This document shows positions 53,711 through 61,113 of a stretch of DNA of 64,000 nucleotides, piece by piece; positions within the stretch are counted from its first letter, which is position 1; every line of letters begins with the position of its first letter. Location: positions 9,084-73,083 of the forward strand of contig JAWODJ010000040.1 of the NCBI GenBank assembly GCA_046483315.1, in the 5' to 3' direction. A program made the translations under genes and the position numbers. Under the pieces are notes generated by a model. It was not told the origin of the DNA. It searched no databases and was given only the letters and a program-made list of their open reading frames with translations. The DNA comes from PXAP01 sp046483315 (lineage in GTDB: Bacteria > Bacteroidota > Bacteroidia > Bacteroidales > PUMT01).

Positions 53711-55312
53711 ATGATGCAAAGGGACCTTTCATTTTATCACCCGTATATTTTCACCGGGGGCATAATGCTCCTTGCAGCCAGCATGCCCCTTTCTCCCTTC
53801 CTTGTCACTGTTGCCCAGATAATCCTTGTAGTTAACTGGTTTGCCGGGGGCCATCTTAAACAAAAATTGCATATTGTATGGCATCGAAAAGCGCTCTTCT
53901 TTTTTTTACTCATCTTCCTTGTTCACCTTATCTGGCTTTTTAACACGCAGGATTTTGCCTATGCACTGAAAGATCTCAAAATCAAGCTGCCTGTTCTGGT
54001 TCTCCCTCTCATCCTCGGCACCGGCAGGAGGTTAAAAGAGACTGAATTAAAAATGATCCTGCTGGTATTTACGGCCGCAGTGATGGCGGCTTCCTTCTTC
54101 AGCGTTTACAGGCTTTCAACAATATCCTACAACCCAATGGCTGAATTAAGGGAAATGTCACTGTTTATTTCACATATCAGGTTCTCCCTTCTTGTCAACA
54201 TAGCCATTTTCAGTCTTCTCTACCTGCTTGTAACCTCTTCTTTCCAGTGGCATCGCACAATACGCAACAGCCTTTGGATCTCTCTTGCCTGGCTCCTTTT
54301 GTTTTTGTTTATCCTTCAGTCTTTTACCGGAATCATAATATTCATTATCACCTCCGTACTTTTTTTGATGAGATTTTCATACCGGTTCGAAAAAAGATAC
54401 TGGTATATCCGTTACCCTTTGTTATACGGACTGTCAGCCCTGGTAGTTCTGATTTCAGGATATACCCTCTGGGTGATACTCTCTTTCACGACAGTTCCTC
54501 CAATCACCGCCAACCTTAAAGAACTGACCCCCTCAGGCAACACCTATGAACATTACATCATGAACAGGCAGATTGAAAACGGCAATTACGTATGGATCAA
54601 TATCTGTGAAAAAGAGCTGGAGCGGGAGTGGAACCGAAAAAGCAGCCTGGATTATTACGGCACTGACAATAAGGGGCATGAGCTGCGCTATACACTAATC
54701 CGTTACCTTACATCACTGGGACTCGACAAAGACTCGGCAGGAGTGGCACAGCTTACAGAGACTGATATCCGGAATATAGAAAGTGGCATGGCAAACCATA
54801 TCTATAGCAACAATAAATGGCTTTACCCCAGGATTTACCAGGTTATATGGGAGATAGACAACTACCGCAAGGGAGGCAATCCCAGCGGGCATTCACTGGC
54901 ACAAAGGTTTGAATACTGGAAGACGGGATTTGACATAATACGCAACAATTTCTGGTTTGGAGTGGGAACAGGGGATGTTGCAGCAGCCTTTGATAAGCAG
55001 TACGCTGAAAATGATTCTTTGCTGGACCCCGAGTGGCAGCTGAGGGCCCACAACCAGTTTATAACCTTTCTTATCAGTTTTGGCATAACCGGCTTTTTGA
55101 TTGTTATGTTCGCAATGATCGCTCCTTTCTTCATAGAGGAGAGGCAAAGCCAGATCCTTCCGTTTATATTTGCCTCTGTTGCCCTGCTTTCAATGCTTAC
55201 CGAAGATACCCTCGAAACCCAGGCGGGTGCAACTTTTTTTGCCTTCTTCTATGCCCTGTTTATCTTTTCCCAGAAAAAATACAACTCCGACAATGGTGAT
55301 GAACCGTGTTAA
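53711..55312 (+). CDS. O-antigen ligase-like membrane protein (WaaL family)
   Basis: A 533-residue polytopic membrane protein with about 12 hydrophobic segments. A long hydrophilic loop (about residues 265-405, VPPITANLKELTPSGNTYEH onward) contains FEYWKTGFDIIRNNFWFGVG and then LRAHNQFITFLISFGITGF. This loop, with its conserved RxxxW/H-N pattern, is the Wzy_C signature of ligases and polymerases that transfer polysaccharide to lipid A core or a protein in the periplasm. Ligase or polymerase cannot be separated by sequence alone. ATG 53711 and ATG 53714 are both possible starts. Its 3' end overlaps the next gene. Confidence 0.82.
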   Translation: MMQRDLSFYHPYIFTGGIMLLAASMPLSPFLVTVAQIILVVNWFAGGHLKQKLHIVWHRKALFFFLLIFLVHLIWLFNTQDFAYALKDLKIKLPVLVLPLILGTGRRLKETELKMILLVFTAAVMAASFFSVYRLSTISYNPMAELREMSLFISHIRFSLLVNIAIFSLLYLLVTSSFQWHRTIRNSLWISLAWLLLFLFILQSFTGIIIFIITSVLFLMRFSYRFEKRYWYIRYPLLYGLSALVVLISGYTLWVILSFTTVPPITANLKELTPSGNTYEHYIMNRQIENGNYVWINICEKELEREWNRKSSLDYYGTDNKGHELRYTLIRYLTSLGLDKDSAGVAQLTETDIRNIESGMANHIYSNNKWLYPRIYQVIWEIDNYRKGGNPSGHSLAQRFEYWKTGFDIIRNNFWFGVGTGDVAAAFDKQYAENDSLLDPEWQLRAHNQFITFLISFGITGFLIVMFAMIAPFFIEERQSQILPFIFASVALLSMLTEDTLETQAGATFFAFFYALFIFSQKKYNSDNGDEPC

Positions 55313-55823
55313 CAAAGATCTCCTCACCCGCGATGTGCTTGAAATTGCTCCCGCAATGCTGGGGATGCATCTGAAACGGGTTGACAGCAGGGGTAACGCA
55401 CGCTCCTACACTGTTACAGAAACAGAAGCCTACAGGGGCGAGGAAGATCTGGCCTGTCACGTAAGCCGGGGGCGCACTGACCGCACGGAAATAATGTATC
55501 ACGAAGGCGGGGTTCTATATGTGTACCTGGTTTACGGCATCCACTGGATGCTCAATATCGTTACAGGTATGTCCGGAGAGCCCCAGGCAGTGCTTGTACG
55601 CGCTGTTCAGGGGATCAGCGGACCGGGACGGCTTACCAAAGCCCTCGGGATAGACAGGAGCTTCAACGCTGAAGATATCACCCTCTCACCAAGGATATGG
55701 CTTGAAAACACGGGTGTCACCATACCTTATGAAACAACGCCCCGCGTTGGAATAGACTATGCCGGTCCCCTATGGAAGGCCAAACCCTGGAGGTTCGTGG
55801 CTACCGCTCCTCAGGCTTTGTAA
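55293..55823 (+). CDS. DNA-3-methyladenine glycosylase (AAG/MPG family)
   Basis: Monofunctional base-excision glycosylase that removes alkylated purines and hypoxanthine. The 176 residues hold ARSYTVTETEAYRGEEDLA with the catalytic Glu, HVSRGRTDRTEIMYHEGGVL, VYLVYGIHWMLNIVTG with the intercalating Tyr region, and AVLVRAVQGISGPGRLTKAL. The start is ATG 55293 or 55299. Either overlaps the ligase gene's 3' end, so the pair is probably cotranscribed. The stop overlaps the convergent barrel gene by 23 bp. Confidence 0.9.
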   Translation: MVMNRVNKDLLTRDVLEIAPAMLGMHLKRVDSRGNARSYTVTETEAYRGEEDLACHVSRGRTDRTEIMYHEGGVLYVYLVYGIHWMLNIVTGMSGEPQAVLVRAVQGISGPGRLTKALGIDRSFNAEDITLSPRIWLENTGVTIPYETTPRVGIDYAGPLWKAKPWRFVATAPQAL

Positions 55824-56937
55824 TAAAAAACCTCTCATCAACCACAATATGCAGTCCGCCGCTATGGTCAAACTGCCCTGCCGGGAGATCATAATAGACC
55901 TCAAACCTCACACCCATATTTATTCCCCTTAAGAGATTGCGGTTAAAAATGATCTTTGAAGTAAGCAGTTCCCTGTGATCTGCGGCAATGTCAGGATTTA
56001 CGGGGGACACGGACTGGAACAGGGGTTCGCCGCGAGGCGCAACAAACTGATTTCCTCTCCAGTAGCCAACACCCCCTTCCAGCCACCTGCCTTTCACGAA
56101 AATATTCGGATAGATACCCCAGCCATTTTCATAAGGATACTGAAACTCTTTTGACAGGTCTTTGAAACCGGTCATATATCCCCTGAAACCAACCATTTCA
56201 ATAACCTCCCCCTCCACGTGCCAGTCCATCACAACACCTGCGGCAAAGTTCACCAGTGTCTGCAGCCGCTCCCCCGAGGCATCAATCTGGCCTCCCTTGT
56301 GTGTTGCAAGCAGCTGCAGGGGCAGTGCCACCCTGAACCGTCCTTCACTGCTACCCGTTAAAACCTTTGATGAAAAGCCTGCGATAAATTCCTCCCGGAA
56401 AGGGCTGCCGGTAAAAATAAATTTTTCCCAGTTAAGCCATACATCGGCTTCTAAAAAATCGTTATCGACAAGAAACTGCAGTCCGCTCTCATTATGGTGG
56501 GTGAAAACCCTGTCAAAAGCAAAAAGCGGTTCTATCAAATCGTGATTCAGTGTGCCGTAGAGTGAACCGGCCACCATCTGCAGTCCCCTGCTAAACCTGT
56601 GATGAAAGGTAAATACCGGTATGGCCTGATGATATTTACCCTGTCCCGAATAATGCAAAAGATGCATGCCGGCCAGCAGCTTTGTCCTGGTGCCGGGATA
56701 ATATTCAAGCTGTGGCCTTATGAAATAGCCTGTTAAGGTATACCCTGGCTGGTAGGGGTTGAAAAACTCTTTGTTATTGATAAAAGTGGCATTTCCGAAG
56801 CGAAAGAACAAACTTCCACTGTCCGCCCCGGCAATTTCAGTGTCAGAATAATAGATATCATTGCCATACTGGGCGCTGCCGCTGTATGTAAAACCAATGG
56901 TAAAAAGCAATATGGCAGTCAATGACCGGATATGCAT
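55801..56937 (-). CDS. Probable outer-membrane beta-barrel protein, function unknown
   Basis: A 378-residue exported protein: the signal peptide ends near TYSGSAQYG. The mature chain alternates polar and aromatic residues in short strands (GYTLTGYFIRPQLEYYPGTR, VFTFHHRFSRGLQMVAGSLY, WLEGGVGYWRGNQFVAP, NMGVRFEVYYDL) with Asp/Gly-rich turns, as in porin-like barrels. No TonB box or plug is present. I do not recognise the family. Convergent with the glycosylase gene. Confidence 0.7.
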   Translation of the reverse strand: MHIRSLTAILLFTIGFTYSGSAQYGNDIYYSDTEIAGADSGSLFFRFGNATFINNKEFFNPYQPGYTLTGYFIRPQLEYYPGTRTKLLAGMHLLHYSGQGKYHQAIPVFTFHHRFSRGLQMVAGSLYGTLNHDLIEPLFAFDRVFTHHNESGLQFLVDNDFLEADVWLNWEKFIFTGSPFREEFIAGFSSKVLTGSSEGRFRVALPLQLLATHKGGQIDASGERLQTLVNFAAGVVMDWHVEGEVIEMVGFRGYMTGFKDLSKEFQYPYENGWGIYPNIFVKGRWLEGGVGYWRGNQFVAPRGEPLFQSVSPVNPDIAADHRELLTSKIIFNRNLLRGINMGVRFEVYYDLPAGQFDHSGGLHIVVDERFFITKPEER

Positions 56938-57087
56938 TTTCCGATTCTTTTTATTTTATATCCGGGTACAACAGGCACCCCGGTATACATAATAGCCTGT
57001 TAACATATAAGACAAGTTTCAATATTAACCAAAAATTTTCGTTCTTTGCCTAAGTAATCAAAAAAAACGGTCCCCTGCCGGCATACC

Positions 57088-60000
57088 ATGCAATACTACA
57101 ATAAGGCAAACCTGGTGAGTGGCTGGCTTGCTTTCCTGGCAGCAGCCACGGTATATATCCTTACCGTTGAGCCCACCACCAGCTTCTGGGATTGCGGCGA
57201 GTTCATCACTGCCGCCTGTAAGCTGCAGGTTGGCCATCCCCCCGGGGCACCCTTCTTCATGCTTCTGGGCAGGTTCTTTACCCTCTTTGCCGGCCGGCCT
57301 GAAAATGTTGCCATAAGCATGAATATCATGTCTGCCCTGGCAAGCGCCTTCACCATACTCTTTTTGTTCTGGACCATAACCCACCTGGCAAAGAAGATAG
57401 TGATCGGTCAGGATAACTATTCGACCGTAAACATTATCACGGTCCTTGGCGCCGGTTTCACCGGTGCCATGGCATATACCTTCTCCGACACCTTCTGGTT
57501 CTCTGCTGTCGAAGCCGAAGTATACGCACTCTCATCCCTGTTCACCGCGGTGGTTTTCTGGGCCATACTGAAATGGGAAAATGTTGCCGGGCAGCCTTAC
57601 GCCAACAGATGGCTTATACTTATCGCCTACCTGATGGGCTTGTCTATCGGGGTGCACCTGCTGAACCTCCTTGCCATACCGGCCATTGTCTTTGTTTTTT
57701 ATTTCAGGAACTACAGTCCCACTGTCAGGGGATTTTTCTCCGCTGCTGCTGTATCGGTCCTGCTGCTGGTAGCTATTATGTATGGAATCATACAGGGAGT
57801 AGTGGTTGCGGCATCTTATTTCGAACTTTTTTTTGTGAACAGCATCGGACTGCCTTACAAAAGCGGGGTTATCATTTTCCTGCTTCTAACGGTTACCCTG
57901 CTTACCGGGGGACTGGTTTATACATTCAGGAGCCGCAAACCTCTGCTTCACAACATATTACTGGGTATAACGGTTATCCTGATCGGCTACTCCTCCTTCA
58001 GCCTTATTATGATACGCTCACTTGCCGATCCGCCGATGGATCAGAACAGTCCCGACAACGTCTTTTCCCTTCTTTATTACCTTAACAGGGGACAGTACGA
58101 AGAGAGGCCCCTGTTTCACGGCCGGTATTACAATGCCCCGGTAACAGGCGACACAGAGGGACGCCCCTCTTACATACAGAAAGACGGAAAATATGTGCCG
58201 GCACGGCGAAGTTTCAGGTACCTTTATGACAACAGGTTCGAAACCCTTTTCCCCCGCATGTACAGCTCCGTTCCCGATCATGTGGAGGCATACCGGGAGT
58301 GGGCAAAGATCGGGGGCAGAGAGGTGCGGGTTAACAGAAGCGACGGACAGGTTGAAAGGATCATTAAACCAACCTTTACCGAAAACCTGCGTTTCTTTTT
58401 CAGATACCAGCTTGGGCACATGTACGGGCGGTATTTTATGTGGAATTTCGCCGGAAGGCAGAATGACATACAGGGTCACGGCCGGATCCTCGAAGGCAAC
58501 TGGCTCTCGGGCATCCATTTTCTTGACAGGATGAGGCTAGGGCCGCAGTACGGATTACCCGAACACCTTGAGAACAACAGGGCAAGGAACAAATATTATA
58601 TGCTGCCCCTTCTTCTTGGTGTTATCGGCCTGCTCTTTCAGCTTCAGAAAGATAAAAAGGATACCTGGGTTGTCTTTCTGCTATTCTTCTTCACCGGCGC
58701 AGCCATTGTTATCTACCTTAACCAGACTCCTTACCAGCCCAGGGAGAGGGATTACGCCTACGCGGGAAGCTTTTACGCCTTTTCAATATGGATAGGGCTG
58801 GGTGTCATTGCCGTGTACGATAACCTGAAAACATATGTTGGCGGCAGGAAAGGAGCCCTGCTGGCCTCGCTGATACCCCTTATCTTCGTGCCCGGTGTTA
58901 TGGCCATCCAGAACTTTGATGACCATGACCGTTCCGGCCGTTACACTGCCAGGGACTTTGCATGGAACTACCTTAACAGTTGTGCACCCGGCGCCATACT
59001 GTTTACCTATGGTGACAACGACACCTTCCCGCTCTGGTATGCACAGGAGGTGGAAGGCATACGCACCGATGTGAGGGTGGTGAATCTGAGTTACCTGAGC
59101 GCGGACTGGTATATTGACCAGATGAAAAGAAAGGTCTACGATTCCGATCCGTTGCCCCTTTCTATAAAACACGATCAGTACGTACAGGGAACACGTGATA
59201 TTATCTACCTGCTTGACCGCATGGAAGATCCCGCCGGGTTGAAGTCAGCGCTGGATTTTGCCCTCAGTGATGATCCCGGGAAAAAAATTCAGTTATCTCC
59301 CACCGACTTTGTTGATTACATCCCTTCCAACAGGTTCTTCCTGGAGGTCGATTCGCTGCAGGTCATCAGAACGGGAACGGTGGCCCCGGACAGGGCACAT
59401 CTTATCGAGCCGGTGCTTGAGTGGCAGATTGACCGCAACTACATAACAAAATCGGGACTTGCCGTACTTGACCTGCTTGCCACCAACAACTGGGAACGGC
59501 CCGTATACTTCGCCATCACAGTCCCCCAGTCAGAGTATCTCGGACTAAGTGATTACTTTCAGCTTGAAGGGATGGCCTACAGGCTGGTGCCCGTACTCAA
59601 GAGCAGGGAGGAAGGCTACAACGGCCATGTCAACACTGATATAATGTACAGTAACATCACCGAAAAATTCAGATGGGGCAATATTTACGATCCGGCTGTC
59701 TACCTTGACGAGACCAATATCAGGATGGCCACCAACCTGAGGAGTAACTTTGCCCGGCTTTCCGGCAGCCTGATCGATGAAGGCAGGCACGACTCAGCAG
59801 TCGTAATCCTCGATATGGCAATGGATATTCTTCCTAAGGAGACAGTTCCCTATAACTACTTTATCATCCCTGTCATCGAAAACTACTACCTTACCGGGGA
59901 ATTTGACAAAGCTTCGGCCATTGCAGGGCAGAAGGCGGAACTGCTGAAGACAGAACTGAATTATTATATCTCGCTGGAGAGTAATCTGCAGGAGTACGTT

Positions 60001-60132
60001 GAATTTGAGATACAGCGCGCCCTCACCGTTTACCAGGAACTGCTCAGGGTGGTATCAGGTAATGACCCGGACCTGGAACAGGAGATAAACACCGATCTGA
60101 ACAGCTACTACCAGTTTATTATGGAATACTGA
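57088..60132 (+). CDS. DUF2723 membrane glycosyltransferase (GT117/TMEM260-like)
   Basis: A 1014-residue protein with an N-terminal polytopic membrane half (about 13 helices up to residue 600) and a soluble C-terminal half. The DUF2723 core reads TSFWDCGEFITAACKLQVGH, PPGAPFFMLLGRFF and TFWFSAVEAEVYALSSL. The acidic residues in the first loop are those expected in GT-C glycosyltransferases. TMEM260, the human relative, is an O-mannosyltransferase; bacterial members are thought to glycosylate exported proteins. YTPYQPRERDYAYAGSFYAF-type sequence and TPR-like C-terminal helices are also typical. It is followed 18 bp later by a deacetylase gene. Confidence 0.88.
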   Translation: MQYYNKANLVSGWLAFLAAATVYILTVEPTTSFWDCGEFITAACKLQVGHPPGAPFFMLLGRFFTLFAGRPENVAISMNIMSALASAFTILFLFWTITHLAKKIVIGQDNYSTVNIITVLGAGFTGAMAYTFSDTFWFSAVEAEVYALSSLFTAVVFWAILKWENVAGQPYANRWLILIAYLMGLSIGVHLLNLLAIPAIVFVFYFRNYSPTVRGFFSAAAVSVLLLVAIMYGIIQGVVVAASYFELFFVNSIGLPYKSGVIIFLLLTVTLLTGGLVYTFRSRKPLLHNILLGITVILIGYSSFSLIMIRSLADPPMDQNSPDNVFSLLYYLNRGQYEERPLFHGRYYNAPVTGDTEGRPSYIQKDGKYVPARRSFRYLYDNRFETLFPRMYSSVPDHVEAYREWAKIGGREVRVNRSDGQVERIIKPTFTENLRFFFRYQLGHMYGRYFMWNFAGRQNDIQGHGRILEGNWLSGIHFLDRMRLGPQYGLPEHLENNRARNKYYMLPLLLGVIGLLFQLQKDKKDTWVVFLLFFFTGAAIVIYLNQTPYQPRERDYAYAGSFYAFSIWIGLGVIAVYDNLKTYVGGRKGALLASLIPLIFVPGVMAIQNFDDHDRSGRYTARDFAWNYLNSCAPGAILFTYGDNDTFPLWYAQEVEGIRTDVRVVNLSYLSADWYIDQMKRKVYDSDPLPLSIKHDQYVQGTRDIIYLLDRMEDPAGLKSALDFALSDDPGKKIQLSPTDFVDYIPSNRFFLEVDSLQVIRTGTVAPDRAHLIEPVLEWQIDRNYITKSGLAVLDLLATNNWERPVYFAITVPQSEYLGLSDYFQLEGMAYRLVPVLKSREEGYNGHVNTDIMYSNITEKFRWGNIYDPAVYLDETNIRMATNLRSNFARLSGSLIDEGRHDSAVVILDMAMDILPKETVPYNYFIIPVIENYYLTGEFDKASAIAGQKAELLKTELNYYISLESNLQEYVEFEIQRALTVYQELLRVVSGNDPDLEQEINTDLNSYYQFIMEY

Positions 60133-60136
60133 TATT

Positions 60137-60143
60137 AAGGAGG
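60137..60143 (+). promoter_or_regulatory. Unusually strong Shine-Dalgarno for a Bacteroidota gene
   Basis: AAGGAGG is a full anti-SD match 7 nt before the GTG at 60151. It supports GTG as the start, because most genes in this window have no such motif. Confidence 0.55.
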
Positions 60144-60150
60144 CGCTGAG

Positions 60151-60759
60151 GTGATAAACAAAGTCAAAAGAGAGGCTGCACACCTTGCCGGAAGACTTTT
60201 CCCCGGCACACATTTCATTATGCCCGGTGAAGCCGGCGCCATCTACCTCACCTTTGACGACGGCCCCCATCCCGAAACCACACCCCGCCTCCTCGAGTTG
60301 CTTGCCAGGCATGATGCCCGCGCCACCTTCTTCTGCCTCGGTCAAAATGTTGAGAAGTACCCCGACCTCTACGGGCAGATCATCACCGCCGGCCATGCCA
60401 CCGGCAACCACTCCTGGTCCCACCCCAACGGCTGGACCACCAACACAAGCAAGTACATTGCCGATGTGAACCGCGCAGCCGGCCTGATAGATTCAAAACT
60501 CTTCCGCCCCCCCTACGGCCGCCTCACCCCCGGCCAGTACCTGGAGCTGAAAAAGAGGTATAATATTATAATGTGGACCAGGATGTTTCCCGACTACCGC
60601 CGCAGCTTCAACCCCGCCACCACCAGCCTCTCAGGCATCAGGCCCGGGGATATCCTGGTTATACATGATTCTTTCAAAACGGTAAAAAGAACACTCCCCC
60701 TGCTTGAAGCTTTACTCGAGCAGAGGGAGTATGGTAATTTTGAAAAACTTAAATGCTAA
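60151..60759 (+). CDS. Polysaccharide deacetylase (NodB/CE4)
   Basis: A 202-residue metal-dependent carbohydrate de-N-acetylase. All CE4 motifs are seen: YLTFDDGPHPETT (base Asp and metal Asp), ATGNHSWSHPNGW (two metal His), LFRPPYGRLTP, MWTRMFPDY and ILVIHDS (catalytic His). There is no signal peptide, so it would act in the cytoplasm or be membrane-associated through the N-terminus. The start is GTG with a strong SD. Codons are noticeably richer in GCC/CCC than in the T9SS gene next door. Convergent with the 67-residue gene (3 bp between stops). Confidence 0.9.
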   Translation: MINKVKREAAHLAGRLFPGTHFIMPGEAGAIYLTFDDGPHPETTPRLLELLARHDARATFFCLGQNVEKYPDLYGQIITAGHATGNHSWSHPNGWTTNTSKYIADVNRAAGLIDSKLFRPPYGRLTPGQYLELKKRYNIIMWTRMFPDYRRSFNPATTSLSGIRPGDILVIHDSFKTVKRTLPLLEALLEQREYGNFEKLKC

Positions 60760-60762
60760 ACA

Positions 60763-60966
60763 CTACCATTCATCAAACGGGTCAAGAGGGGCCGGTGCAT
60801 TATCTGTATCGGACTGAAACTGTTGACCTTTGGCTGGTTCGTTCAATAACAACATCATAGTGGCAGCAGAAAAAGCAGCATATCCGGCTTTTTTGATCGC
60901 CTCCTTCCGGGAGATCTTCTGACCATCTGTTTTCTTGTAATCCCTGTTATTTTTTCCTTTTTCCAT
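60763..60966 (-). CDS. Small exported-looking protein, unknown function
   Basis: A 67-residue protein: a basic N-terminus (KISRKEAIKKAGYAAFS), one hydrophobic stretch (AAFSAATMMLLL), then a short acidic, Pro/Asp-rich C-terminus (DNAPAPLDPFDEW). The SRKEAIKKAGY pattern with a weak hydrophobic core recalls Tat-type or N-terminal anchor signals of tiny Bacteroidota proteins. Only a single Arg is present, so Tat export is not certain. It precedes the deacetylase stop and follows the T9SS gene upstream on the same strand (147 bp gap). Confidence 0.65.
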   Translation of the reverse strand: MEKGKNNRDYKKTDGQKISRKEAIKKAGYAAFSAATMMLLLNEPAKGQQFQSDTDNAPAPLDPFDEW

Positions 60967-61113
60967 TCTTCACCGGATTATTTCAAATGATAGCTTAAAC
61001 AGTGCATCATAAGAAAAATATAAGTTTAACTCTGAACCGAATCGTGCACTAATTAACTACAATATTGAAATATATTACAAATTTAAACCTTTTTTGTTTC
61101 AAATAAAATCCTG

